From Coriobacteriia bacterium (GTDB taxonomy: Bacteria; Actinomycetota; Coriobacteriia; Anaerosomatales; SLCP01), in assembly GCA_019429145.1 (NCBI GenBank), contig JAHYJI010000006.1, forward strand, positions 1 through 48,545: 48,545 nucleotides of DNA. The letters are read 5' to 3'. The notes beneath the pieces were generated by a model, which was not told the origin of the DNA, did not search any database, and saw nothing but the letters and a program-made list of their open reading frames with translations. Position numbers and translations under genes: made by a program. Below are positions 8,971 to 16,764 of the stretch, one piece after another (positions within the stretch are counted from its first letter, which is position 1; each line of letters starts with the position of its first letter).

Positions 8971-10308
8971 ATGACGCGGCTCTTCGGCACTGACGGGGTA
9001 CGCGGGATAGCCAACGCCGACCTGACCCCGGAACTCGCCTTTCGTCTCGGCGAGGCGGCCGGCCACTTCCTCGGTGAGAAGGGCAGAGGACGCATCGTCG
9101 TCGGCAGGGACACGCGGCGATCCGGCGAGATGCTCGAAGCCGCGATGGTTGCAGGCTTGTGCTCCGGTGGCGCCGACGCGTTGGTGGCAGGTATCGTGCC
9201 GACGCCGGCGGTCGCCTACCTGGCCCGCGAGCTCGGTGCCGATGGCGGCGTTGTGATCTCGGCGTCGCACAACCCCGCGACCTACAACGGGATCAAGCTC
9301 TTCAACCGCGACGGATTCAAGCTCCCCGACGAGCTGGAGGACGAGATCGAGGAGTTCATCGTCTCGGAGAGGGAGTGGGAGCGGCCGACCGGCGCCGGCG
9401 TAGGCCGTTCGATCAAGGTGGACGACGCAGTCGCCCGCTACGTCGCGCACGCGCTGGATGCCGTCGATCACGACCTCACGGGCATGACGATCGCGGTCGA
9501 CTGCGGCCACGGGGCTGCGAGTGTGGCGACGCCCCGGGCTCTGAAGGAGCTGGGCGCGACGGTGGTCAGCCTCAACTGCGAGTGGAACGGCATGGACATC
9601 AACGACGGCTGCGGGTCGACGGACCTCGGACCCCTCACCGAGATGGTGAAGTCGCATCAGGTCGACTTCGGGATCGCCCACGACGGTGACGCCGACCGCG
9701 TGCTTGCAGTCGACGGCAACGGTGAAGAGGTGGACGGCGATCTCATCATGGCGATCTGTGCCGTCCAGATGAAGGAGCAGGGTCTCCTCGCCGGCGACAC
9801 GGTCGTGAGCACCGTGATGTGCAACCTCGGCTTCGAAGTGGCGATGCGCGAGCATGGCATCAACGTCATCAAGACCAGAGTCGGGGATCGCTACGTCCTC
9901 GAACAGATGCGGTCGTCAGGCGCCTCGCTCGGCGGGGAGCAGTCCGGGCACGTCATCTTCCTCGAGCACAACACCACCGGCGACGGGCTCGTCACGGCCC
10001 TCCATCTCGCATCCGCGATCAGGCGTTCCGGAAGCCCGCTGACACAGCTGCGCACGGTCATGAAGCGCTACCCCCAGGTGCTGGTCAACGTCGAGGTCAA
10101 GGACAAGGGGCTGCTCGGAGCCAGCGCGGCGGTCGCCGCGGCGGTTCGCGAAGCCGAGGAGGCTCTCGGCGACACGGGCCGCGTGCTCGTGCGGGCGAGC
10201 GGGACCGAGCCGCTCGTGCGCGTGATGGCAGAGGCCTCGGACGGGGATGTCGCCGCAGCGATCGTAGAGCGGCTGGTGGAGGTCGTCCGCACCGAACTCG
10301 ACGGCTAG
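8971..10308 (+). CDS. glmM: Phosphoglucosamine mutase
   Basis: GlmM converts glucosamine-6-phosphate to glucosamine-1-phosphate on the path to UDP-GlcNAc. The 445-residue protein begins RLFGTDGVRGIAN, has the phosphoserine loop ISASHNP with S99, the metal loop DGDADR and the C-terminal RASGTEPLVRVM phosphate-binding loop. I chose ATG 8971 because GGAGGA lies just upstream and the family start follows; the frame is also open upstream across the terminator. glmS follows after a riboswitch leader. Confidence 0.95.
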   Translation: MTRLFGTDGVRGIANADLTPELAFRLGEAAGHFLGEKGRGRIVVGRDTRRSGEMLEAAMVAGLCSGGADALVAGIVPTPAVAYLARELGADGGVVISASHNPATYNGIKLFNRDGFKLPDELEDEIEEFIVSEREWERPTGAGVGRSIKVDDAVARYVAHALDAVDHDLTGMTIAVDCGHGAASVATPRALKELGATVVSLNCEWNGMDINDGCGSTDLGPLTEMVKSHQVDFGIAHDGDADRVLAVDGNGEEVDGDLIMAICAVQMKEQGLLAGDTVVSTVMCNLGFEVAMREHGINVIKTRVGDRYVLEQMRSSGASLGGEQSGHVIFLEHNTTGDGLVTALHLASAIRRSGSPLTQLRTVMKRYPQVLVNVEVKDKGLLGASAAVAAAVREAEEALGDTGRVLVRASGTEPLVRVMAEASDGDVAAAIVERLVEVVRTELDG

Positions 10309-10336
10309 CGCCTCGGGCGGTCTGTGCACGTCCGCC

Positions 10337-10345
10337 TGGTATACT
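10337..10345 (+). promoter_or_regulatory. Extended -10 promoter for the glmS ribozyme leader
   Basis: TGGTATACT is a TGnTATACT extended -10 element, 58 bases before the predicted ribozyme cleavage site. A -35 at 17-base spacing (GCGGTC) is poor, which extended -10 promoters tolerate. It would place the transcript start near 10352 and the whole ribozyme in the leader. Confidence 0.5.
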
Positions 10346-10401
10346 CGTCACGAACCGATGTCGGCAGAAAGGGGTCGCCGCACACGCTGAACGCAGTACC
10401 A

Positions 10402-10570
10402 AGCGCCCGGACTGGGAGCGCCTCATGCCTTCCAGTTGACGAGGAGAGAGCTTATCGAAGGATTCGGCGGATGGCTCTCCGGCTTGACCGGGGTCGTGAC
10501 GGCATCGACAAACCCTGCGGGCGACCGCGGAGACAAAGCGATGTCGCACCGGTGACTCACCTTCTCAGGA
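10402..10570 (+). ncRNA. glmS ribozyme: glmS ribozyme (GlcN6P-activated self-cleaving riboswitch)
   Basis: The conserved core is readable: AGCGCC-GGACTG near the cleavage site (between 10402 and 10403), then TTGACGAGG, TTATCGA and ATTCGGCGGATGG. Helices can be drawn. P1 is ACTGG (10411-10415) with CCAGT (10432-10436). CGCC (10404-10407) can pair with GGCG (10466-10469). P3 is CCGG-CTTGA-CCGG (10479-10491), whose loop can pair with TCAGG (10565-10569) as the P3.1 pseudoknot. The ACAAACC...AGACAAAG internal loop closed by GCATCG/CGATGT matches P4. The family senses glucosamine-6-phosphate as cofactor and cleaves the glmS mRNA, lowering GlmS output. Confidence 0.92.
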
Positions 10571-10588
10571 GCTGTTCCGGCTCCGCTC

Positions 10589-10645
10589 CCCGACACGTTG
10601 TATCGTCGGGCATCAACCACGTACATGCAGCGCACGCCTGTGCGC
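10589..10645 (+). other. Two hairpins between the ribozyme and glmS
   Basis: CCCGAC (10589-10594) pairs with GTCGGG (10605-10610), and GCGCAC (10630-10635) pairs with GTGCGC (10640-10645) across GCCT. They lie downstream of the ribozyme core and just before the glmS ribosome binding site (AGAGG near 10660). They are not part of the known ribozyme fold. They could shape the cleaved mRNA 5' end or the start site; no U-tract is present. Confidence 0.4.
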
Positions 10646-10670
10646 CGTCAAGGAAGACAGAGGTATCCCT

Positions 10671-12497
10671 ATGTGCGGAATCGTCGGATACATCGGTCCA
10701 CGCCAGGCGAGTGACGTCCTCATCGGCGGCCTCGCCCGGCTCGAGTACCGTGGCTATGACTCGGCAGGCATCGCGATCTTGAGCAGTGCGGGCCTTGACG
10801 TGGTTCGCCGTCTCGGCAAACTCGTGAACCTGTCCAACGCCGTGAGCGAGTCGCCTGTGCCGGGCACGCTCGGCATCGGTCACACCCGCTGGGCCACCCA
10901 CGGGCGGCCGAGTGAGGAGAACGCGCATCCTCACATCGACTGTACCGGCCGGATCGCCGTCGTGCACAACGGCATCATCGAGAACTACCTGGAGATGCGC
11001 GAAGAGCTCTCGGCAACCGGACACATCCTCCGCTCGGAGACCGACACGGAGACCATCGCGCACCTCGTCGAGGCCTACTACGACGGCGACCTGGCCGCAG
11101 CGGTCAGCCGTGCCATCAAGCGGCTCGACGGCAGCTACGCGCTCGGCGTCGTGCACCTGGATCATCCGGATGTGCTGGTGGCGGCGCGCAAGGATTCGCC
11201 GCTGATCATCGGCATCGGTGAAGGCGAGAACGTGGTGGCCAGCGACATCCCCGCCGTGCTCGAGTACACGCGCGAAGTGCTGGTACTGCACGATGGCGAG
11301 GTCGCGATCGTCACCGCCGACGGCGTGCGCGTCCGGACGCTCGAGGGGGCTGACGTGAGCGATCCTGAGATGATGCACGTCGAGTGGGACCTCGCAGCAG
11401 CCGAGAAGGGCGGATACGACGATTTCATGCTCAAGGAGATATTCGAGCAGCCCAAGGCGATCCGGGAGACGCTGCGCGGCAGGATGTGCAACGGCGAGAT
11501 CCAGCTCTCCGAGCTCGACATGAAGCCCGAGCAGGTGGCGGGGATCGACCGGGTCTTCATCATCGCGTGCGGCACCTCGTATCACGCCGGGATCGTGGCC
11601 AAGACACTGATCGAGCAGTGGGCGCGCATCCCGGTGGAGGTCCAGGTCTCCTCCGAGTTCCGCTACGCTGACCCCATCGTCGACGACGACACCCTCGTTG
11701 TCGCGATAACGCAGTCCGGGGAGACGGCCGACACGCTGGCAGGTGTGCGCGAGGCGCGCGAGCGCGGCGCGAAGGTCATCGCGATCACCAACGTGGTGGG
11801 CAGCCGGGTCACGCGCGAGAGCGATGGCGTCATCTACACGCATGCCGGCCCCGAGATCGGGGTCGCGGCAACCAAGACCTTCACAGCGCAGATCGCGGCC
11901 CTCTACGTGCTCGCGTTGAAACTGGCACAGGCCAAGGGCACGGTGCAACAGGAGCGCATCGAGCACCTGTGGTCAGAACTCTCCCGCATACCCGACCTCG
12001 TTGCCACCATTCTCGAGGACATCGATGGTCTCAGGGAGTGCGCGGACGAGTACATCGGTGCGCGGTCCTCGCTCTTCCTCGGCAGGGGCATCGGCGTGCC
12101 CATCGCGATGGAGGGCGCACTCAAGCTCAAGGAGATCTCCTACATACACGCCGAAGCGTATCCCGCCGGCGAGATGAAGCACGGTCCCATCGCGCTCATC
12201 ACCGAGGAGGTCCCGGTGGTGGTGGTTGCCACGCAGGGACACACCTACGAGAAGGTCGTGAGCAACATACAGGAGGTCCGTGCCCGCGGGGCACAGGTGA
12301 TCGCGGTCGCCACCCACGGCGATGAGGAGATCCGCCGCCACGCCGAGCACGTCCTGTACATACCGGCCACGACCGAGTCACTCTCGGCCATTCCCGCGAC
12401 GATCCCGCTCCAGCTGCTCGCCTACTACATCGCCAAAGCGCGCGGCTGCAACGTCGACCAGCCGCGCAACCTCGCCAAGTCAGTGACGGTAGAGTAG
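10671..12497 (+). CDS. glmS: Glutamine-fructose-6-phosphate aminotransferase (isomerizing)
   Basis: GlmS makes glucosamine-6-phosphate from fructose-6-phosphate and glutamine, the first committed step to amino sugars. The 608-residue protein starts MCGIVGYIG, so Cys2 becomes the N-terminal nucleophile of the glutaminase domain (about 1-235). Two SIS sugar-isomerase domains follow, with ACGTSYHAG and TQSGETADT in the first. It ends NLAKSVTVE, the conserved tail. The ribozyme upstream gives product feedback. acpS follows by four bases. Confidence 0.97.
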   Translation: MCGIVGYIGPRQASDVLIGGLARLEYRGYDSAGIAILSSAGLDVVRRLGKLVNLSNAVSESPVPGTLGIGHTRWATHGRPSEENAHPHIDCTGRIAVVHNGIIENYLEMREELSATGHILRSETDTETIAHLVEAYYDGDLAAAVSRAIKRLDGSYALGVVHLDHPDVLVAARKDSPLIIGIGEGENVVASDIPAVLEYTREVLVLHDGEVAIVTADGVRVRTLEGADVSDPEMMHVEWDLAAAEKGGYDDFMLKEIFEQPKAIRETLRGRMCNGEIQLSELDMKPEQVAGIDRVFIIACGTSYHAGIVAKTLIEQWARIPVEVQVSSEFRYADPIVDDDTLVVAITQSGETADTLAGVREARERGAKVIAITNVVGSRVTRESDGVIYTHAGPEIGVAATKTFTAQIAALYVLALKLAQAKGTVQQERIEHLWSELSRIPDLVATILEDIDGLRECADEYIGARSSLFLGRGIGVPIAMEGALKLKEISYIHAEAYPAGEMKHGPIALITEEVPVVVVATQGHTYEKVVSNIQEVRARGAQVIAVATHGDEEIRRHAEHVLYIPATTESLSAIPATIPLQLLAYYIAKARGCNVDQPRNLAKSVTVE

Positions 12498-12501
12498 CGC
12501 C

Positions 12502-12999
12502 ATGTCGATCACTGGCCTGGGAGTGGACATCGTCGAGATCGAGCGGATGCGGCGCGCGCTGGAGCGGCGCCCGGCGATGAAGGAGCGCATCTTCTCCGCC
12601 AGCGAGCGCGCCTACTGCGAAGCCCGCAACAAGCCCGAGATCCACTACGCGATGCGCTTTGCCGCGAAAGAGGCGGTGCTCAAAGCGCTCGGCACCGGCT
12701 TTTCCGGCATGCGATTCACCGATGTCGAGGTCGAGCGCGACGAGCGTGGGCGGCCGGTCCCGAAGTTGTCGGGTCGCGCTGCGGAGATCGCCGATGAGCG
12801 AGGCATCGTGGAGATGCATCTCTCGCTCTCGTTCACGCACACCAACGCGGTCGCCTCGGCCGTTGCCATCACCGAGGAGGCGCGACCCCGCCCGAAGCTG
12901 ATGCCGCCCGACCCGATGGCCGAGTTGGCCGCGTCGTTCAAAGACGCCAGGGCACTGCTCGACGACGTCGAGGTGGGGGATACACCAGACGAGGAGTAA
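12502..12999 (+). CDS. acpS: Holo-[acyl-carrier-protein] synthase with C-terminal extension
   Basis: AcpS transfers 4'-phosphopantetheine from CoA to acyl carrier protein. The protein has the two magnesium-binding blocks GVDIVEIERM (D9) and RFAAKEAVLKALG (E57), and SLSFTHTNAVASAVA closing the trimer domain. At 165 residues it is about 40 longer than the usual 120-130: a Pro- and acid-rich tail (after ITEEARPRPK) has no counterpart I recognise. It lies between glmS and nnr, a common neighbourhood. Confidence 0.93.
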   Translation: MSITGLGVDIVEIERMRRALERRPAMKERIFSASERAYCEARNKPEIHYAMRFAAKEAVLKALGTGFSGMRFTDVEVERDERGRPVPKLSGRAAEIADERGIVEMHLSLSFTHTNAVASAVAITEEARPRPKLMPPDPMAELAASFKDARALLDDVEVGDTPDEE

Positions 13000-13001
13000 G
13001 T

Positions 13002-13023
13002 GACGACCCCTGACGGGGTCGTC
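13002..13023 (+). terminator. Hairpin between acpS and nnr
   Basis: GACGACCCC, a TGAC loop and GGGGTCGTC form a perfect 9-bp stem directly after the acpS stop. No U-tract follows and nnr starts 20 bases later, so it may be an attenuator or mRNA stabiliser rather than a full terminator. Confidence 0.45.
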
Positions 13024-13042
13024 CCGCAGGGATGGAGCCCCC

Positions 13043-14575
13043 GTGATCCACGCACTGACCGCCGCCGCGTCACGTGCGGCAGAGGAGCGGGCCGTCGCCG
13101 AGACCGGCGTCGCGCTCGCAGAGCTCATGGAGTGTGCCGGAAGTGCCGTCGCTCGTGAAGTCGAGAGCCGCCAGCCATCGGGACCCGTCGCTGTCATCTG
13201 TGGCGGCGGGAACAACGGCGGCGACGGGTGGGTGGCCGCACGCGAACTTCTGCGGGCCGGGCGAGAGGTCTCGGTCTTCACCTCCGCAGCGCCCGATGCC
13301 CTGACGGGGATAGCAGGCGAAGCGGCACGCGCCGCAGTGGCCGCGGGTGTCGGCGTCGTCGAGCCCGATCGAGAGCTGCTCGAGGCCGGCGCGCTCGCCG
13401 GCTTCCCGGTCGTGATCGACGCGCTGTTCGGGGTCGGGTTCGGCGGGGCGGTGCGCCCGCCCTACGACAGCTGGATCGGGGCGATCAACGCGTCGGGTGC
13501 GTACGTGGTCGCTGTCGACGTCCCCTCGGGAGTCGATGCTTCGACGGGAGGGACGGCAGCCGAAGCGGTGCGTGCGAACGTCACGGTGACGTTCTCGGCG
13601 CCGAAGACGGGCATCATCCTCTATCCCGGAGCAGGACTGGCCGGGGAGCTCGTCGTGGCCGACATCGGGATCGGGCACGAGTACCTCGGGTCGTCGGGCG
13701 ATCCCGAGATTTGGGACGCCGATGACTACCGGGCACTGCTGCCGCGTCCCGCCCCGGACGCCCACAAGAACAGCCGCGGCCGCGTCTTGATCGTCGCGGG
13801 TTCAGGAGCGTTCCCCGGCGCGGCGGCGCTCGCGGCGATGGGTGCCCAGCGCATGGGGGCCGGCTACGTCACGGTGGCCGTTCCCGCGTCGGTCGTGGGG
13901 GTATTGCAGTCCAAGCTCACCTCGGCGGTCGTGATGGGGCTTCCCGAGAATCCCTCTCAGACGCTGGCATCCAAGGTCACCGATGCGCTGCTCGACATCT
14001 CCCGGGAGTTCGACGCGGTGGTGCTGGGTCCGGGAATGACCGTTGCTCACGGCGCGGTGCACGTTGCGCGAGAGCTCGTCGGCTCGCTTGACGTCCCGCT
14101 GGTGGTCGACGCAGACGGCCTGAACGCGCTCGTCGACACGGTTGACACGATCACCGGCCGGGCTGCCCCCACCGTCATCACGCCGCACCCCGGCGAGCTC
14201 GCGCGTCTGCTGGGGATGACCCCCGCCGAGATCCAGGCCGACCGGCTGGTCCACGGACGCCAGCTGAGCGGGCCGCATCTTGCCTGTGTGCTGAAGGGGG
14301 CGCACACCGTGGTGAGCGGTGCGGGACGCCAGGTCGTCACCCTGGCGGGAAACCCCGGACTCGCGACCGCGGGAACCGGAGACGTGCTTGCCGGCATGGC
14401 GGGTGCGCTGCTCGCCCAGGGGCTCGACCCGTTCGAGGCCGGCGCACTCGCCGTTTACCTGCATGCCCGGGCCGGCGACCATGCTTCCGCGGATCTGACG
14501 ACGCTCGGCGTGGTGGCCGAGGACGTTCCGGCGTATCTACCGGTCGCGATCCGCGAGCTTGATAGTACTATCTAG
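13043..14575 (+). CDS. nnr: Bifunctional NAD(P)H-hydrate repair enzyme (epimerase + ADP-dependent dehydratase)
   Basis: It repairs damaged NAD(P)H: the N-terminal half epimerises R- to S-hydrates and the C-terminal half dehydrates S-hydrates using ADP. In the 510-residue protein the epimerase domain covers about 1-210 with GGGNNGGDGW near residue 55 and DVPSGVDAS near 160. The dehydratase domain covers about 225-505 with ITPHPGELARLLG and AGTGDVLAG near residue 445. The start is GTG 13043 after a GGATGGAG. Length and order match the YjeF/Nnr fusion family. Confidence 0.94.
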   Translation: MIHALTAAASRAAEERAVAETGVALAELMECAGSAVAREVESRQPSGPVAVICGGGNNGGDGWVAARELLRAGREVSVFTSAAPDALTGIAGEAARAAVAAGVGVVEPDRELLEAGALAGFPVVIDALFGVGFGGAVRPPYDSWIGAINASGAYVVAVDVPSGVDASTGGTAAEAVRANVTVTFSAPKTGIILYPGAGLAGELVVADIGIGHEYLGSSGDPEIWDADDYRALLPRPAPDAHKNSRGRVLIVAGSGAFPGAAALAAMGAQRMGAGYVTVAVPASVVGVLQSKLTSAVVMGLPENPSQTLASKVTDALLDISREFDAVVLGPGMTVAHGAVHVARELVGSLDVPLVVDADGLNALVDTVDTITGRAAPTVITPHPGELARLLGMTPAEIQADRLVHGRQLSGPHLACVLKGAHTVVSGAGRQVVTLAGNPGLATAGTGDVLAGMAGALLAQGLDPFEAGALAVYLHARAGDHASADLTTLGVVAEDVPAYLPVAIRELDSTI

Positions 14576-14623
14576 GGTATGGAGGGCTCCGGCGACGGGC
14601 CGGACGAGAAGGAGGGACACGAG

Positions 14624-15088
14624 ATGGCGGAGCACACGGTGCGCGACATCATGACAGCCGATCCGGTGGTAGTCGGGCCGGATATGACGGTGACCGGGGC
14701 CGCGCACCTCATGGTCGATCGCCGGATCGGTGCGCTTCCCGTTGTCGACGAGGGTCGTCTCATCGGCATCGTCACCGAGGGCGACCTCATCATGCAAGAC
14801 GTCAAGCTGGAGTTCCCGACCTACCTTCACCTGCTCGACGGCTACATCCTCTACCCGCCGTCGACCGCCCGGTTCGAGAGCGAACTGAAGAAGGCGGTCG
14901 CGGCGTCGGTTCGCGACGTCATGACCCGGGACCCGATCACAATAGCGGCGGATGCTTCCGTCGAGGACGCGGCGACGCTTCTCGTGGAGCGGGACGTGAG
15001 CCGCCTGCCCGTGCTCGACGGGGGGCGTGTTGTCGGGATCGTCAGCAAGTCCGACGTCGTGCGCTCGCTTGTCGGGAAACAGGAGTAG
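14624..15088 (+). CDS. CBS-domain pair protein
   Basis: A 154-residue cytoplasmic protein made of two CBS motifs (about 8-60 and 93-150), each beginning with VRDIMTADPV or VRDVMTRDPI and ending in GIVTEGDL or GIVSKSDV. CBS pairs generally bind adenosine nucleotides or similar ligands; no catalytic domain is attached. I chose ATG 14624 because AAGGAGGG lies 8 bases upstream, whereas an in-frame ATG at 14579 has none. It sits between nnr and alr. The ligand and target cannot be told from sequence. Confidence 0.88.
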   Translation: MAEHTVRDIMTADPVVVGPDMTVTGAAHLMVDRRIGALPVVDEGRLIGIVTEGDLIMQDVKLEFPTYLHLLDGYILYPPSTARFESELKKAVAASVRDVMTRDPITIAADASVEDAATLLVERDVSRLPVLDGGRVVGIVSKSDVVRSLVGKQE

Positions 15089-15093
15089 TCTCG

Positions 15094-16212
15094 GTGGCGT
15101 ACGAGCGGTGGGCGCGGGTCGTTGTCGACCTGGATGCGGTCGCTCACAACGTGAGGATGCTGAAGGCGCGCACGCGTCCGGGGACGTTGTTCATGGCGGT
15201 TGTCAAGGCCGATGGCTACGGGCACGGTGCGGTGCAGGTCGCCCGAACGGCACTGAAGGCGGGGGCGGACCGGCTCGGTGTGGCTACCGTCGACGAGGCG
15301 ATCGAGCTCCGGGAGGCGGGAATCGACGCACCGCTACAGTTGCTTTCCGAGCCGCCGGCGTCCGCGGTCGACCTGGTGGTCGAACACGATCTCGTACCCA
15401 CCGTGACGACCCCGGCGTTCGCACGCGCCCTCGCACGCGTGGCTGCTGCCGCGGGACGCGAGGTGCGCTTCCATCTGAAGGTTGACACAGGCATGAACCG
15501 CATCGGTGTCCGGGCCGAGGACGCTCCCGGGATCGCGTCTGAGCTTGCCGCTCTTCCGGGGCTGCGCATAGAGGGCGTGTTCACGCACTTTGCGACGGCC
15601 GACGTCGCAGGCGACTGGGACTTCGAGGCCCAGGTTGCCCGCTTTGCAGACGTCGTAGCGCGCACGCGCGATGAGGGCGTGTCGTCTGTGATCGTCCACG
15701 CGTGCAACAGCGCCGGAACGATCATGCACCCGGAGGCGCACCTCGACATGGTGCGCTGCGGCATCGCGATCTACGGGTTGCACCCGGCGCCATCCACCTA
15801 TGGCCTGGTCGATCTGCGCCCGGCCATGTCCGTCGTCGCGCGGGTCACACTGGCAAAGCGCATCGGGATGGGGGAGGGCGTGAGCTACGGGCTCACATGG
15901 CGGGCGGCTGCCCCCACGACCATAGCGACGTTGCCGCTCGGCTACGCCGACGGTGTGCACCGCCTGCTATCGAATCGCATGGAGGTCCTGATCGGCGGCG
16001 TGCGGTGCGCGCAGGTCGGCAGAGTATGCATGGACCAGATGATGGTGGAGGTCCCCCGTAACCAGGAGGTCTCAGAGGGCGACGAGGCCGTTCTTGTCGG
16101 CACCCAGGGCGAGCAGCGGATCCTTATGGATGAGCTTGCAGAGTCGGCCGAGACGATCAACTACGAGCTCGCATGCGCGCTGGGGATGAGGATGCCCCGC
16201 GTCTACCGCTGA
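15094..16212 (+). CDS. alr: Alanine racemase
   Basis: PLP enzyme converting L- to D-alanine for peptidoglycan. The 372-residue protein has the PLP lysine K38 in VVKADGYGHG and the second catalytic base in GEGVSYGLTW (the Tyr near 266). It also has CNSAGTI, GIAIYGLHP and the C-terminal GRVCMDQMMV block. It starts at GTG 15094 after CAGGAG at the end of the CBS gene. The neighbourhood glmS-acpS-nnr-alr ties it to wall precursor supply. Confidence 0.95.
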   Translation: MAYERWARVVVDLDAVAHNVRMLKARTRPGTLFMAVVKADGYGHGAVQVARTALKAGADRLGVATVDEAIELREAGIDAPLQLLSEPPASAVDLVVEHDLVPTVTTPAFARALARVAAAAGREVRFHLKVDTGMNRIGVRAEDAPGIASELAALPGLRIEGVFTHFATADVAGDWDFEAQVARFADVVARTRDEGVSSVIVHACNSAGTIMHPEAHLDMVRCGIAIYGLHPAPSTYGLVDLRPAMSVVARVTLAKRIGMGEGVSYGLTWRAAAPTTIATLPLGYADGVHRLLSNRMEVLIGGVRCAQVGRVCMDQMMVEVPRNQEVSEGDEAVLVGTQGEQRILMDELAESAETINYELACALGMRMPRVYR

Positions 16213-16343
16213 GAACTCAGGGGAAAGACTCTCGTTTTTTCAGAAGGAACGGCCTCCCACAAGCAGAAGGAAACCTCTGGAGGGCCGTTCGCGTCTCTTG
16301 CGAGCGTGCCCTGCTCCCAAGTCGGTGAAACAGGGGGTGGATA
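16213..16343 (+). promoter_or_regulatory. Leader region of the V/A-ATPase operon with one hairpin
   Basis: After alr a T6 run (16235-16240) could mark the end of the alr transcript, though no good stem precedes it. GAACGGCCTCC (16247-16257) then pairs with GGAGGGCCGTTC (16279-16290) with one bulged G. I find no clear -35/-10 pair. The stretch probably holds the operon's promoter or an upstream attenuator, but I cannot place it precisely. Confidence 0.3.
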
Positions 16344-16712
16344 GTGGACGAGAAGGTCCTCGAGGAGTTCCAGTTCCACAAAGACACGGTGGTAGCGGAT
16401 GTCAACTCGCCGCTCCACCTTATCCGCGAGAAAGAGATGGAAATCTCGGGGCGGGTCCTCGCTGCCAAGAAGGAGGCGGAGGACATCGTCGCTTCCGCGC
16501 GCCGTAAGGCGGTCGAGATCGTCCGGAAATCCGAGGCGGAGGGCGAGATGCTCTCGACCAAGGAGGAGGAGCGTGCGGCCGCCGAGGTCGAGCGCGAGGT
16601 CGCACGGATAGCGGAAGACGGGGAGCGCGAGGTCGTCGAGCTCCGCGAGAGTATCGGCGAGCGCGTAGATGGCGCCGTCGATCACATCGTTGGGGTCGTC
16701 ACGCGCGTCTAG
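16344..16712 (+). CDS. ntpF: V/A-type ATPase peripheral stalk subunit (G/H-like, NtpF)
   Basis: This 122-residue, highly charged helical protein is the expected small peripheral-stalk partner of subunit E. Almost the whole chain from about residue 20 to 110 is Ala/Glu/Lys/Arg-rich with coiled-coil character (EMEISGRVLAAKKEAEDIV, RRKAVEIVRKSEAEG). It starts at GTG 16344 after AGGGGGTGG. It is the first gene of the order F-I-K-E-C-G-A-B-D known from Enterococcus hirae ntp. Assignment rests on position and coiled-coil nature because these subunits diverge fast. Confidence 0.8.
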   Translation: MDEKVLEEFQFHKDTVVADVNSPLHLIREKEMEISGRVLAAKKEAEDIVASARRKAVEIVRKSEAEGEMLSTKEEERAAAEVEREVARIAEDGEREVVELRESIGERVDGAVDHIVGVVTRV

Positions 16713-16764
16713 CGGGCGGTTCAGCTCCAACGGGTCCAACGGTTGAAGCCGGGGGGTGTCGCAA

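Noticed and set aside
6682-9855. A 1057-codon open frame on the minus strand
   Set aside because: It runs antisense through ecfT, truA, rplM, rpsI and glmM, all secure genes. It is low-complexity in character and has no family motif. Long antisense frames are expected in GC-rich DNA.
10324-10782. A 152-codon plus-strand frame across the glmS leader
   Set aside because: It overlaps the ribozyme and the glmS start, has no binding site and no protein motif.
16213-16343. Known ribosomal or atp-leader RNA motif upstream of the V/A-ATPase operon
   Set aside because: Only one bulged hairpin and a T-run are visible; they match no RNA family I can name.
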